NCBI RefSeq assembly: GCF_003841405.1
Contig: NZ_PXYA01000001.1
Coordinates: 930,001-994,000, forward strand
DNA length: 64,000 bases
Reading direction: 5' to 3'
Source: Tetragenococcus halophilus subsp. halophilus DSM 20339
GTDB taxonomy: Bacteria; Bacillota; Bacilli; Lactobacillales; Enterococcaceae
In this document: positions 15,958 through 25,243 of the stretch, piece by piece
How the letters are laid out: every line of letters begins with the position of its first letter
Numbering within the stretch: position 1 is the first letter of the stretch
The notes under the pieces: model-generated
What the model was told of the DNA's origin: nothing
What the model saw: only the letters and a program-made list of their open reading frames with translations
Databases searched by the model: none
Made by a program: the position numbers and the translations under genes

Positions 15958-15998
15958 TATCTCAAATAACTAACTTTTAAAAAATGTAATATCATAAT

Positions 15999-16035
15999 AA
16001 AAAATCACCGAGCTTCAAATAGCCGGTGATTTTTA
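15999..16035 (-). terminator. terminator of the fatty-acid synthesis operon
   Basis: AAAATCACCG pairs with CGGTGATTTT immediately after the accA stop, followed by T-rich sequence leftward. Confidence 0.8.
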
Positions 16036-16821
16036 TTAAAATTTACGAAATCGTTCATAGCGTTCTTGAACTAGTTGAGTAGGATCTTTTTTCGCAAGAT
16101 CTTTTAACTTCCAAGTTAAGTCAGCTTTGACACGGCGTAAAATCGCTTCATCTGATACAGATTCGCCTCTAAATGTTTCAGGAATTACCTGTTCGATAAC
16201 ATCCAATTCTTTTAATTCTTGCGCTGTAATTTTCATCAAATCAGCGGCTTCATCTGCTCGACTACTATCTTTCCACAAAATCGAAGCAAAGCCTTCTGGA
16301 GGCAAAACCGCATAAATAGAATTTTCCAGCATCCAAACTTCATCAGCGACTGCCAGTGCTAATGCACCGCCACTACCGCCTTCACCAATAATGGTAGCGA
16401 TAATAGGAACGCTTAAATCAGCCATTTCATATAAATTTTTAGCGATAGCCTCTCCTTCGCCACGTTCTTCGGCACTAATGCCAGAATAAGCGCCAGATGT
16501 ATTAATAAAAGTTACCACCGGACGTTGGAACTTTTCTGCTTGTTTCATCAAACGTAATGCTTTTCGGTAACCTTCTGGATTAGCCGAACCGAAATTACGT
16601 TTTAAATTTTCTGGTAAATTTTTTCCTTTTTGGATACCAATTACAGTCACCGGTTTGCCATCTAACAAAGCAACACCACCTACCACAGCTTGATCATCTG
16701 CAAAGTAGCGGTCTCCATGAAATTCTTGAAAATTATCAAAGATCTGTTCAATAAAATCTAGTGAAGTGAGGCGTTTTTGATCACGAGCTAGTTGAACGAT
16801 CTCATGTGCAGATCTTTCCAT
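16036..16821 (-). CDS. accA: acetyl-CoA carboxylase carboxyltransferase alpha subunit
   Basis: The product is 261 residues, slightly shorter than the 310-320 residue Gram-negative form, as in other Lactobacillales. Carboxyltransferase motifs are present: [24 protein letters not shown] and the glycine-rich [13 protein letters not shown] that forms the carboxybiotin/acetyl-CoA site with AccD. It transfers CO2 from biotin to acetyl-CoA to give malonyl-CoA, the first step of fatty acid synthesis. It is the last gene of the operon, one base downstream of accD, and is followed by a terminator. Confidence 0.96.
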   Translation of the reverse strand: MERSAHEIVQLARDQKRLTSLDFIEQIFDNFQEFHGDRYFADDQAVVGGVALLDGKPVTVIGIQKGKNLPENLKRNFGSANPEGYRKALRLMKQAEKFQRPVVTFINTSGAYSGISAEERGEGEAIAKNLYEMADLSVPIIATIIGEGGSGGALALAVADEVWMLENSIYAVLPPEGFASILWKDSSRADEAADLMKITAQELKELDVIEQVIPETFRGESVSDEAILRRVKADLTWKLKDLAKKDPTQLVQERYERFRKF

Positions 16822-16822
16822 C

Positions 16823-17686
16823 TTAACGCCACCCTTTCATTGTATGCATGCTTACCAGTTCGTAGATGCGCGTTTTTAAATCTTTACGTGCAACAATCTG
16901 GTCGATAAACCCATGTTCCAAAAGAAATTCTGCTCGTTGAAAATCTTCTGGTAGTTCTTGTTTAATCGCGTTTTCAATGACACGTCTACCTGCAAATCCA
17001 ATCAAGGCTTGTGGTTCAGAGATAATAATATCTCCTTCCATCGCAAAACTTGCAGTGACGCCACCAGTAGTTGGATCTGTTAAAACGGTTAGGTAGAAAA
17101 GTCCAGCATTACTATGTTTTTTGACTGCTGCAGAGACCTTGGCCATCTGCATCAAAGAAAAAATTCCTTCTTGCATACGAGCGCCGCCTGAAGCGGTAAA
17201 TAAAACCACTGGTAGTTGTTGTTCCGTCACTTTTTCGAATAAACGGGTGATTTTTTCTCCTACGACTGTACCCATACTTGCCATAATGAAATGAGAATCC
17301 ATTATACCAAGCGCTACTTTCTCTCCGAATATGTCTGCAAGACCAGTCAAAACAGCCTCATGCAAGTCATTTTTTTCTTGCATCTTTTTGACTTTTTCTT
17401 TATAGCCAGGAAAATTCAAGGGATCTTTGGTACTTATGTCTGTATCCCATTCTTCAAAAGTATCATCATCGGCGATCAGTGCTAAACGTTGGCTAGCACT
17501 GATTCGAAAGTTATATCCACAGTTAGGACAAACTTTTTCTTCACCAATTTCTTTAGTATATAAAATATGTTTGCAGCTTGGACATTTTGCCCACATGTCA
17601 TCAGGGACAGTGGGTTCGTTCATAGGTGTCGCATTTCGATTAGGATTAATTTTGATATAGTCCTTTTTCTTTTTAAACAATGCCAT
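16823..17686 (-). CDS. accD: acetyl-CoA carboxylase carboxyltransferase beta subunit
   Basis: The product is 287 residues. A four-cysteine zinc ribbon (CPSC near residue 35, CPNC near residue 54) is followed by the crotonase-fold carboxyltransferase domain with [12 protein letters not shown] and [14 protein letters not shown]. With AccA it forms the alpha2-beta2 carboxyltransferase. It lies between accC and accA with tight spacing, supporting co-transcription. Confidence 0.96.
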   Translation of the reverse strand: MALFKKKKDYIKINPNRNATPMNEPTVPDDMWAKCPSCKHILYTKEIGEEKVCPNCGYNFRISASQRLALIADDDTFEEWDTDISTKDPLNFPGYKEKVKKMQEKNDLHEAVLTGLADIFGEKVALGIMDSHFIMASMGTVVGEKITRLFEKVTEQQLPVVLFTASGGARMQEGIFSLMQMAKVSAAVKKHSNAGLFYLTVLTDPTTGGVTASFAMEGDIIISEPQALIGFAGRRVIENAIKQELPEDFQRAEFLLEHGFIDQIVARKDLKTRIYELVSMHTMKGWR

Positions 17687-17698
17687 TTGCTGCGCCTC

Positions 17699-19063
17699 CT
17701 AATCTTCAGGTGTCCAGTTTGGTAAAAATTCTTCTTGCAAAAAGGCAGTATTATAATCGCCAGAAAGTACTTTAGGATGACTGATCAAGTCTAACTGAAA
17801 TTCAGCGTTAGTGACAATTCCTTCAGTCACAAGTTCACTTAATGCGCGCTGCATTTTCATTAACGCACCTAAGCGTGTGTCTGCATAGGCAATCACTTTA
17901 GCGATCATTGAATCATAGTAAGGCGGTATAGTATAACCTGAATACATCGCACTTTCTACACGAATACCCATGCCACCTGCTGGTAATAATAAATTTTCGA
18001 TTTTTCCAGGTGAAGGAGCAAAGTTAAAGCTTGGATTTTCAGCGTTAATACGACATTCAATCGCGTGCCCATTAAATTGCACATCTTTTTGTTCAATCGT
18101 CAGTTCTTGGTCACTAGCGATTTCCAATTGTTTTTTAACAATATCCACTCCTGTAACCATTTCAGTGATAGGATGTTCAACCTGAATACGAGTATTCATC
18201 TCCATGAAGTAAAAATTGCCTTTTTCATCCATTAAAAATTCGATAGTACCTGCATTGCAATAATCAACAGCCTGTGCTGCTTTAACAGCTGTCATCCCAA
18301 TCTCTTGTCTTTTTTGCTCATCGATCACTACAGAAGGAGATTCTTCCATAACTTTCTGATTATTACGTTGTAAAGAACAATCTCTTTCTCCTAAGTGTAT
18401 CACATGTCCAAAATTATCGGCTAGAATTTGAATTTCTATATGACGAGCAGGATAAACAATCTTTTCAATATACATTGAATCATCACCAAAGGCTGCTTTG
18501 GCTTCTTGTTGAGCCGAAGAAAAATGATGCGGTAAATCTTCTTTATTATAAACTTTGCGGATTCCTTTTCCGCCACCACCTGCGGCAGCTTTTAGCATAA
18601 TTGGAAAGCCCACTTCATCAGCAATCTGAACGGCTTCTTCTACATCATGAATGACGCCTGGGCTTCCCGGCACAACCGGTACACCAGCTTCTCGCATCAA
18701 TTTTCTAGCATTGATTTTATTTCCCATATCATCGATCGTTTTGCTTTTAGGCCCGATAAAAACGACATTCATTTCTTCACACATTGCAGCAAAACGAGCA
18801 TTTTCAGAAAGAAAACCAAACCCTGGGTGGATTGCTTCGGCCTTAGTAACAATTGCTGCACTAAGAATTTGTTGAACGTTTAAATAAGAATCTGAAGAAC
18901 GAGCGGGACCAATACAGATCGCCTCATCCGCTAATTCTGCATGTAGTGCATCTTTATCAGCTTCTGAATAAACAGCAACTGTATGAATACCTAATTCACG
19001 ACAAGCACGTATAATTCGTACCGCGATTTCTCCACGGTTTGCAACTAAAATTTTTGAAAACAT
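17699..19063 (-). CDS. accC: acetyl-CoA carboxylase biotin carboxylase subunit
   Basis: The product is 454 residues of the ATP-grasp superfamily. The N-terminal ILVANRGEIAVRIIRAC, the ATP lid KAAAGGGGKGIR near residue 160, and the catalytic EMNTRIQVEHPITE near 290 are all present. It carboxylates the biotin on AccB using ATP and bicarbonate. ATG at 19063 is preferred over an in-frame TTG 15 bases upstream; it follows the fabZ stop by eight bases, with GGATAGG as ribosome binding site inside the fabZ end. Confidence 0.96.
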   Translation of the reverse strand: MFSKILVANRGEIAVRIIRACRELGIHTVAVYSEADKDALHAELADEAICIGPARSSDSYLNVQQILSAAIVTKAEAIHPGFGFLSENARFAAMCEEMNVVFIGPKSKTIDDMGNKINARKLMREAGVPVVPGSPGVIHDVEEAVQIADEVGFPIMLKAAAGGGGKGIRKVYNKEDLPHHFSSAQQEAKAAFGDDSMYIEKIVYPARHIEIQILADNFGHVIHLGERDCSLQRNNQKVMEESPSVVIDEQKRQEIGMTAVKAAQAVDYCNAGTIEFLMDEKGNFYFMEMNTRIQVEHPITEMVTGVDIVKKQLEIASDQELTIEQKDVQFNGHAIECRINAENPSFNFAPSPGKIENLLLPAGGMGIRVESAMYSGYTIPPYYDSMIAKVIAYADTRLGALMKMQRALSELVTEGIVTNAEFQLDLISHPKVLSGDYNTAFLQEEFLPNWTPED

Positions 19064-19070
19064 AATCCAC

Positions 19071-19499
19071 CTATCCAATCATGAACGTTAATTCTGCTTC
19101 CGCCACTTTTTTTCCATCGACGCGAGCAACACCTTTACCTACACCAGCAGAAGATTTTACCTTCAAAAGTTCAACTTCTAGCATTAATGTATCGCCGGGG
19201 GTTACTTTTTTACGGAATTTCGCTTTGTCAATTCCGCCAAAATAAGCAGTTTTTCCTCGAAACTGTTCTAAACTTAGTAAAGAAACAGCGCCCGCTTGTG
19301 CCATAGCTTCAATAATAAGCACCCCTGGCATTACTGGTTCATGCGGAAAATGTCCTTGGAAAAAAGGTTCATTCACTGTAACATTTTTTTTAGCTACAAT
19401 TCGTTCTCCTTCTTCGAGTTCTTCTATACGGTCAATTAAAAGCATAGGAAAACGATGAGGAATAATTTCTTTGATCTCTTGAATATTCATTACTGACAT
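19071..19499 (-). CDS. fabZ: 3-hydroxyacyl-ACP dehydratase FabZ
   Basis: The product is 142 residues. The active site is plain: H50 in [20 protein letters not shown] and E64 within the same helix. It dehydrates 3-hydroxyacyl-ACP to trans-2-enoyl-ACP. Because no fabA or fabM is present in this window, unsaturated chain formation must be handled elsewhere, for example by a second FabZ/FabN locus as in enterococci. The gene lies two bases after accB, within the operon. Confidence 0.96.
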   Translation of the reverse strand: MSVMNIQEIKEIIPHRFPMLLIDRIEELEEGERIVAKKNVTVNEPFFQGHFPHEPVMPGVLIIEAMAQAGAVSLLSLEQFRGKTAYFGGIDKAKFRKKVTPGDTLMLEVELLKVKSSAGVGKGVARVDGKKVAEAELTFMIG

Positions 19500-19501
19500 A
19501 T

Positions 19502-20005
19502 TTAGCCTTCTTTCACGCGGAACAACGGTTGGTCAAACTCGACCACTTGTTCATTTTCTACTAATACTTCAACAATCTCACCAGACACATCACTAGTGAT
19601 TTCATTCATTACTTTCATCGCTTCAACAATACAAACGACTTCACCCGCTTCGACGTGATCGCCAACTTTTTTAAAGTCTTCTTTTTCTGGAGCAGGTCGC
19701 AAGTAAACCACACCCACAATTGGCGAAACGATATCGGTTCCTGCAACTGTTTCTTTTGCAGTTTCTGTTGTTTGCGCTTGAACAGATTGGACTGTTTGTT
19801 GTGTTGTTGTTTGTGTGTTAGCTGTTGGTTCTACCGTAGGTTCAGCCGCCTGCGTCTGTCCTGTATTATTTACTTGCCCAGCTTGGCTTCTTGCCGCTGC
19901 TGTTTTATTAAAGTATAGCTCAAAAGTTCCATCTTTTAAATCAAATTCTGTCAAAGTCGATTGATCAAAGATCGCAAGCAATTCTTTTAATTCTTCTTGT
20001 TGCAT
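19502..20005 (-). CDS. accB: acetyl-CoA carboxylase biotin carboxyl carrier protein
   Basis: The product is 167 residues. The C-terminal biotinyl domain carries the biotin attachment site EAMKVMNE near residue 130. A central linker of about 60 residues is very rich in Gln, Thr and Ala and is probably flexible. ATG at 20005 is favoured over an upstream in-frame start because GGGAGG lies seven bases before it. It carries CO2 between AccC and AccAD. Separated by two bases from fabZ. Confidence 0.95.
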   Translation of the reverse strand: MQQEELKELLAIFDQSTLTEFDLKDGTFELYFNKTAAARSQAGQVNNTGQTQAAEPTVEPTANTQTTTQQTVQSVQAQTTETAKETVAGTDIVSPIVGVVYLRPAPEKEDFKKVGDHVEAGEVVCIVEAMKVMNEITSDVSGEIVEVLVENEQVVEFDQPLFRVKEG

Positions 20006-20007
20006 CT

Positions 20008-21243
20008 TTATGCCTCCCAACGTTTCATCAATAATACCGCATTATGGCCACCAAAGCCCATTGAATTGCTCAATACATATTCTAAGTTAGCATCAATACT
20101 TTGATTTTGCACCACATTTAAATCAATTTCCGGATCTTTTTCTTCAATATTAATACTAGCAGGAACAAATTGGTGTTGTAGTGCTAATAATGAAGCAACT
20201 GATTCAATACCACCGGCCGCTCCTAATAAGTGTCCAGTCATTGATTTTGTACTGCTAACATAAATATCTTTACCACGTTCACCTAATCCATAATGGATAG
20301 CTGTTGCTTCTGAAACATCATTAGCTGGCGTTGCTGTACCATGAGCATTAATATAGTCAATTTGTTCAGGTGCTATTTGTGCTTCTTCCATAGCCAATTT
20401 CATCGCTTTTCCAGCACCAGAACCATCCGAATTAGGTGCTGTCATATGGTAAGCATCACAATTTGCGCCATAGCCAACAACTTCACCTAAAATATTTGCC
20501 CCACGAGCTTGCGCATGTTCTAATGATTCCAGCAAAAGAACGCCTGCACCTTCGCCCATAACAAATCCAGAACGATTCGTATCAAATGGGGTTGAAGCAT
20601 GATCTGGATCTTCATTACGGCTCAAAGCAGTTAAAGAAGCAAAACCAGCGATTCCGATTTCACAAATGGTTGATTCAGATCCACCAGCAAGCATCACATC
20701 TTGATAGCCGTGTTTGATATTGCGGAAAGCTTCTCCAATAGAGTTGTTACCAGAAGCACACGCTGTAACGGTAGATGTACAAATACCTCTAGCGCCCACG
20801 CGCATCGCGATATTTCCCGCCACCATGTTTACAATCGACATAGGTACAAACATTGGTGAAACTCGATCTGCTCCTTTTTCGTTCATACGCGTTACTTGTT
20901 CTTGGATTGTCGGTAATCCGCCGATACCTGAACCCACCATAACGCCGAAACGATCCATGTCCGTTTTTTCTGTATCTAATTTTGCCATTTCAAGAGCATC
21001 AAGTGCAGCGTAAACGCCATAAAGTGAAAAAAGATCCATTCGTTTCGTATCTTTTTTCTTAAAATATTTCTCTCTAGGAAAATCTTTCACTTCACCGGCT
21101 ACTGAAACACCAGTATCTTCTGCATCAAACTTTGTAATTTTATCAATTCCGTTTGTTCCATTTTTTAAACTTGCTAAGAAGGTTTCTGGATCATTGCCAA
21201 TTGGCGATACGACACCATAACCTGTAATAACTACTCGATTCAT
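20008..21243 (-). CDS. fabF: beta-ketoacyl-ACP synthase II
   Basis: The product is 411 residues. The thiolase-fold Cys-His-His triad is visible: TACASGNNSIG with the nucleophile near residue 163, NAHGTATPANDVSE near 302, and KSMTGHLLGAAG near 337. ATG at 21243 is used, eight codons into the longest frame, because AAGGAG is seven bases upstream. It elongates acyl-ACP by condensation with malonyl-ACP. Confidence 0.96.
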   Translation of the reverse strand: MNRVVITGYGVVSPIGNDPETFLASLKNGTNGIDKITKFDAEDTGVSVAGEVKDFPREKYFKKKDTKRMDLFSLYGVYAALDALEMAKLDTEKTDMDRFGVMVGSGIGGLPTIQEQVTRMNEKGADRVSPMFVPMSIVNMVAGNIAMRVGARGICTSTVTACASGNNSIGEAFRNIKHGYQDVMLAGGSESTICEIGIAGFASLTALSRNEDPDHASTPFDTNRSGFVMGEGAGVLLLESLEHAQARGANILGEVVGYGANCDAYHMTAPNSDGSGAGKAMKLAMEEAQIAPEQIDYINAHGTATPANDVSEATAIHYGLGERGKDIYVSSTKSMTGHLLGAAGGIESVASLLALQHQFVPASINIEEKDPEIDLNVVQNQSIDANLEYVLSNSMGFGGHNAVLLMKRWEA

Positions 21244-21285
21244 CTTGCTTCTCCTTCCATTTTGCAAAAAATCAATCGTATCTGA

Positions 21286-22023
21286 TTATCCTTGCATGAC
21301 TAACCCGCCATCCACACTAATCACTTGTCCTGTAATATATGGACTTTTGGCTAAGAAAACTGCGGTCTGAGCCACATCTTCTGGATCTCCTAAGTGTTGG
21401 AGTGGAATCGTTTCTTTGATTTGTGCTTTCACTTTATCTGACAAAACATCTGTCATATCAGTCGCAATAAAACCAGGCGCAATCGCATTACAAGTGATTC
21501 CGCGAGGGGCTGCTTCTTTGGCTACTGTTTTGGTAAAACCAACAACGCCCGCTTTACTTGCAGCATAATTTGCTTGACCAACATTACCAATCAAACCAGA
21601 AACACTGGAGATGTTAATAATGACGCCTGCTTTTTGTTTCATCATTTTCTTTAAAATTTGTTGTGTCATATTAAATGTTCCAGTTAAATTCACTTGTAAA
21701 ACACTTGCGAAATCTTCTTCTTTCATACGAAGTAATAACTTATCATTATTCATACCCGCATTATTTACTAAAACTTGAATTTCGCCTAATTGATCCTGCG
21801 CACTTTTTATCATTTCTTTGGCACTTGAAAAATCAGAAATATCTCCAGATACTCCGATACATTTCACACCAAAGGCTTCAATTTCAGCAATTAATTCAGC
21901 AGGAATTTCTTTACGTCCATTAAGTACAATATTTGCACCATTTTGCGCAAAAGCTTTAGCGATCGCTAAACCAATCCCACGCGTACTCCCTGTAACAAAT
22001 ACATTTTTATTTTGAAGTTCCAT
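21286..22023 (-). CDS. fabG: 3-oxoacyl-ACP reductase
   Basis: The product is 245 residues of the short-chain dehydrogenase family. The cofactor motif TGSTRGIGLAIAKA is at the N-terminus, NNAG near residue 87, and the catalytic Ser-Tyr-Lys set is in NISSVSGLIGNVGQANYAASK. ATG at 22023 follows GGAGG by five bases; the longer frame would start inside that site. It reduces 3-ketoacyl-ACP with NADPH. It lies 15 bases after fabD. Confidence 0.96.
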   Translation of the reverse strand: MELQNKNVFVTGSTRGIGLAIAKAFAQNGANIVLNGRKEIPAELIAEIEAFGVKCIGVSGDISDFSSAKEMIKSAQDQLGEIQVLVNNAGMNNDKLLLRMKEEDFASVLQVNLTGTFNMTQQILKKMMKQKAGVIINISSVSGLIGNVGQANYAASKAGVVGFTKTVAKEAAPRGITCNAIAPGFIATDMTDVLSDKVKAQIKETIPLQHLGDPEDVAQTAVFLAKSPYITGQVISVDGGLVMQG

Positions 22024-22038
22024 AGATTCCTCCATTAA

Positions 22039-22959
22039 CTAAATCGTTTCTTCCGTTGCTTGTAAAGTTTTCAAGTCCGAAATCCGGTCTGTTTTTATGG
22101 ATTTATCAATTTTTTTCATAAATCCATTGATTGTTTTTCCTGGCCCAACTTCAATGATACGTTCAATTCCCAGCTCTTTTAGTGTTGCAACACTTTCATA
22201 AAAACGAACGGGTGATTTAACCTGTAGTTCCAATAAATGTTTGATTTCATCTTGTTTCATGACTTTGGCTGTCGTATTACTAACAACGGGGATCTGCATT
22301 TCATTAAAAGTTGTTTCTTTTAGTACTTCTTTTAATTGTTTTGAAGCTGGTTCTAAAAGTTTTGTGTGAAAGGGACCACTGACATTCAAAGGAATCATTC
22401 GGCGCGCGCCTGCTTGGCTTAATAAATCCAATGCGTAATCAACCGCTTTTTCTTCTCCGCCAATGACAATCTGTTTTGGTGTATTATAATTGGCTGGTGA
22501 GATGATCCCATATTCACTAGCTTGCTGACAAGCTTTTTCAATTGTATCAGCTGGCATATTCATTACAGCAACCATTTTCCCCACACCAGAAGGAGCAGCT
22601 TCTGCCATGTATTTCCCACGCCTTGCAACTAAATCTACAGCTGTCTCAAAACTCAGGGCCTGACTCGCCACTAAAGCGGAATACTCGCCTAGGCTCAGTC
22701 CGGCTGCTGCATCCGGCTGAATTCCTTTTTCTTTTAATAAACGTAAAAAAGCAACACTTACCGTTAAGATCGCTGGTTGAGTATATTCGGTTAAATCCAG
22801 TTGTTCATTTTCAGTAAAACATAATTCTGCCATGTCGTAATTTAAGACATTGGATGCTTGTTCAAATGTTTTTTGGACAATCTCATACTGATCATAAAGA
22901 TCTTTTCCCATACCAGGATATTGATCTCCTTGACCACTAAATAAAAAAGCTGTTTTCAT
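22039..22959 (-). CDS. fabD: malonyl-CoA:ACP transacylase
   Basis: The product is 306 residues. The start FLFSGQGDQYPGMG and the nucleophile elbow GLSLGEYSAL (Ser near residue 91) are characteristic, with the catalytic His in SGPFHTKLL near 199. It loads malonate onto ACP. In related operons fabK directly precedes fabD; here 314 bp of repeat-bearing non-coding DNA separate fabD from acpP. Confidence 0.95.
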   Translation of the reverse strand: MKTAFLFSGQGDQYPGMGKDLYDQYEIVQKTFEQASNVLNYDMAELCFTENEQLDLTEYTQPAILTVSVAFLRLLKEKGIQPDAAAGLSLGEYSALVASQALSFETAVDLVARRGKYMAEAAPSGVGKMVAVMNMPADTIEKACQQASEYGIISPANYNTPKQIVIGGEEKAVDYALDLLSQAGARRMIPLNVSGPFHTKLLEPASKQLKEVLKETTFNEMQIPVVSNTTAKVMKQDEIKHLLELQVKSPVRFYESVATLKELGIERIIEVGPGKTINGFMKKIDKSIKTDRISDLKTLQATEETI

Positions 22960-23040
22960 CCGTTTCTCCTTTAAAACTTATGGATTTCAAATAACTACAT
23001 AACAATTGAAAAAAGTATGTAACGCCATTATCTGCAAAAA

Positions 23041-23229
23041 ATTCGAAAGTAAAAGACACTACGCCTCGCTTCCGCTCGCCCTAGTACTGTTCATCAGCTA
23101 CTCTCAGCTCCCTTTGGTCGCTGAATCGTAGTGATTCGAAAGTAAAGGTCACTACGCCTCGCTTTCGCCCGCCCTAGTACTGTTCATCATCTACTTTTAG
23201 CTCCCTTTGGTCGCTAAATCGTAGTGATT
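23041..23229. repeat. two tandem copies of a 93-bp palindromic repeat in the acpP-fabD gap
   Basis: Copies begin at 23041 and 23134 and differ at only a few positions. Each contains a 77-bp core bounded by CACTACG and its complement CGTAGTG (23057-23133 and 23150-23226), with the internal markers CCTAGTACTG and CTCCCTTTGGTCGCT. A diverged third copy is at 32289-32351. The core arms allow a hairpin. No coding sequence for an enoyl reductase is present in the gap. Confidence 0.75.
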
Positions 23230-23273
23230 TACAGCAAAAAGCAAAGGCTAGGCTTTTGGCCCAGACTTGAAAA

Positions 23274-23498
23274 TTAAGCTTGTTGTTTTTCTACATATTT
23301 TACTAAATCGTCAACAGTTTTAATATTTTCATCTGTTTCGATTTTTACATCAAATTCATCTTCGATTTCGTTAATGATTTGGAATAGATCTAAACTATCT
23401 GCTTCCAAGTCTTCTTGGATATTTGTTGACAACTGAATGTCGTCTTTTTCCTTGTCTAGTTCTTCTGCTACGATTTCTTGAATTTTTTCGAATACCAT
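23274..23498 (-). CDS. acpP: acyl carrier protein
   Basis: The product is 74 residues, acidic and helical, with the phosphopantetheine attachment serine at S35 in EADSLDLF. It carries growing acyl chains through the Fab enzymes. A second ACP for other pathways is not seen in the window. It follows fabH by 47 bases. Confidence 0.96.
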   Translation of the reverse strand: MVFEKIQEIVAEELDKEKDDIQLSTNIQEDLEADSLDLFQIINEIEDEFDVKIETDENIKTVDDLVKYVEKQQA

Positions 23499-23545
23499 AA
23501 ATATATTCCTCCAATATTTTTTCTATTATTATTATCACTACAGAT

Positions 23546-24514
23546 TTATAAAATGACCGATAGGGTTGCCCAAGTTAATCCGCCACCAAAACCTGAAAGT
23601 ATCACATTTTGTTGGTTTCCAAGGACAATCTTTTTACTAGCGACCGCTTCATCCAATAAAATCGGAATAGAAGCCGCTGAAGTATTACCATATCTATCCA
23701 TATTTTGTAAAAATTTGTCTCTAGAAACATTGACCTTTTTCGCGATCTTATCTAAAATTCGCGCATTTGCTTGATGAAGCAAGAAATAATCGATTTCTCT
23801 ATTTTGTTGGTTCATCACTTTTTTGATTTGCTCTACGACATCTCTAACTGCAAAATCAAAAATTTCTCGCCCTTCCATAGACAAGTATGAACTTTGACTT
23901 GTTTCATTTTCGGAATAAGGGCTATTTACAGCAGTAAAACCAGATGTTAACGACATCGCTCGCTTCCCATCTGCTTGTAAGTTTTCAGCCGTAATATGCT
24001 CTGTTTCTGAAGCTTCTAATAAAACACCGCCTGCACCATCACCAAACAACACTGCCGTCGAACGGTCTGTCCAATCTAAGGTTTTGGAGATAACTTCGCC
24101 GCCGATGACCAATCCTTTTTTTGCACCCGTGCGTACTAACTTATCCGCCACTGATAATGCATAAACAAAACCCGAACAAGCAGCACTTAAATCAAAGCAC
24201 ATTGCATGATTTGCTCCAATTGTACCTTGTACTAAACAAGCTACTGAAGGACTATAGTAATCAGGAGACATCGTAGCAACAATGATAAAGTCTAACTCTT
24301 CAGCAGAATACTGGCTTTTTTCCAACAATTTTTCTGCTACTTTAATACAAAGGTCTGACGTATTTTCCGTTGTTGTAATGCGACGTTCTTTAATCCCTGT
24401 GCGAGATTGAATCCATTCATCACTAGTGTCCATGATCTGTGCAAGCTGATCGTTGGTCACAGCTTTGTCAGGAACGAAGCTGGCAGTTTGTGTGATTTGT
24501 CCAAAATTATTCAT
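23546..24514 (-). CDS. fabH: beta-ketoacyl-ACP synthase III
   Basis: The product is 322 residues. The catalytic triad is visible as C113 in SAACSGFVYAL, His in LLHQANARIL near 249 and Asn in YGNTSAAS near 279. It starts fatty acid synthesis by condensing acetyl- or branched acyl-CoA with malonyl-ACP. It lies ten bases downstream of fabT and is therefore under FabT control. Confidence 0.96.
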   Translation of the reverse strand: MNNFGQITQTASFVPDKAVTNDQLAQIMDTSDEWIQSRTGIKERRITTTENTSDLCIKVAEKLLEKSQYSAEELDFIIVATMSPDYYSPSVACLVQGTIGANHAMCFDLSAACSGFVYALSVADKLVRTGAKKGLVIGGEVISKTLDWTDRSTAVLFGDGAGGVLLEASETEHITAENLQADGKRAMSLTSGFTAVNSPYSENETSQSSYLSMEGREIFDFAVRDVVEQIKKVMNQQNREIDYFLLHQANARILDKIAKKVNVSRDKFLQNMDRYGNTSAASIPILLDEAVASKKIVLGNQQNVILSGFGGGLTWATLSVIL

Positions 24515-24524
24515 TGCATTACAC

Positions 24525-24965
24525 TCACTTATAATCTTGTAGGAAACTGTGAAGATTCTCTAAGGCCTTTTGTAAGGCTACAGATTCTTCGTTATCCATG
24601 CCCTGTAAAATGCTTTTTACCATTTCCATATGGAAGCGTTGGTGGACACGGAAGATTAATCTCCCCTTTTTGGTCAAACCTAATTTGACAACTCGTCGAT
24701 CATCTTCGCTACGAAGACGTTCAACATAGTCTTTTTTAACCAATCGATTGATCGCGATCGTCAATGTCCCAACAGTGATCGAAAGTTCTTTGGCCACTTC
24801 AGAAGTGGTCTTTTTTTTATACATACCAATTGCTTCAATTGTATGCATCTCAGTAATCGACAAATCTTTAAACTGCGATTTTTTTAATTCTGATTCTTCG
24901 ATCACTAAAATATCATTAAAAGCCTCAACTAATAATGTATTGATCCGTCCAAAATTGGGCTCCAT
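24525..24965 (-). CDS. fabT: MarR-family regulator of fatty acid synthesis
   Basis: The product is 146 residues. A winged helix-turn-helix of the MarR type spans about residues 35-105 (TTSEVAKELSITVGTLTIAINRL, then SEDDRRVVKLGLTKKG). As first gene of the fab operon with FabT-type palindromes in its promoter it matches FabT, which represses the operon when bound to acyl-ACP. The ribosome binding site is weak (GGATGGTG), which would keep regulator levels low. Confidence 0.93.
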   Translation of the reverse strand: MEPNFGRINTLLVEAFNDILVIEESELKKSQFKDLSITEMHTIEAIGMYKKKTTSEVAKELSITVGTLTIAINRLVKKDYVERLRSEDDRRVVKLGLTKKGRLIFRVHQRFHMEMVKSILQGMDNEESVALQKALENLHSFLQDYK

Positions 24966-24985
24966 TAACTAACACCATCCGAATA

Positions 24986-25043
24986 GTTTGATTATCAAAC
25001 GATTTGATAATCAAACTATAAATGAAACTCTGAAAAAATGCAA
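24986..25043 (-). promoter_or_regulatory. fabT operon promoter overlapped by twin FabT boxes
   Basis: Read leftward, -35 TTGCAT (25043-25038) and -10 TATAGT (25020-25015) are separated by 17 bp. Two FabT-like palindromes, ATTTGATAATCAAAC at 25002-25016 and GTTTGATTATCAAAC at 24986-25000, start at the -10 and together form a larger inverted repeat with 13-bp arms. Binding would block RNA polymerase, giving autorepression. Confidence 0.8.
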
Positions 25044-25106
25044 GTTTATTTTTTCATTTTTTCACTCATTTACTTTTCAAATAACAAATCAAACAATCGA
25101 ATTTAC

Positions 25107-25120
25107 TTTGATTTTCAAAT
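25107..25120. promoter_or_regulatory. distal FabT-like half-palindrome
   Basis: TTTGATTTTCAAAT resembles the FabT boxes and lies about 65 bp upstream of the -35. It might support looping or be chance in AT-rich DNA. Confidence 0.35.
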
Positions 25121-25243
25121 AATTTTAACATAATCAGCTGTGGTGTAAATAGCTTTAAGTCTCCCTTTTAATTTTTATTAATTTTCTTTACTATTGATCA
25201 ATCATAGCAGGATAAAAAACAGAGAGTAAAGTTGGTTTACACT

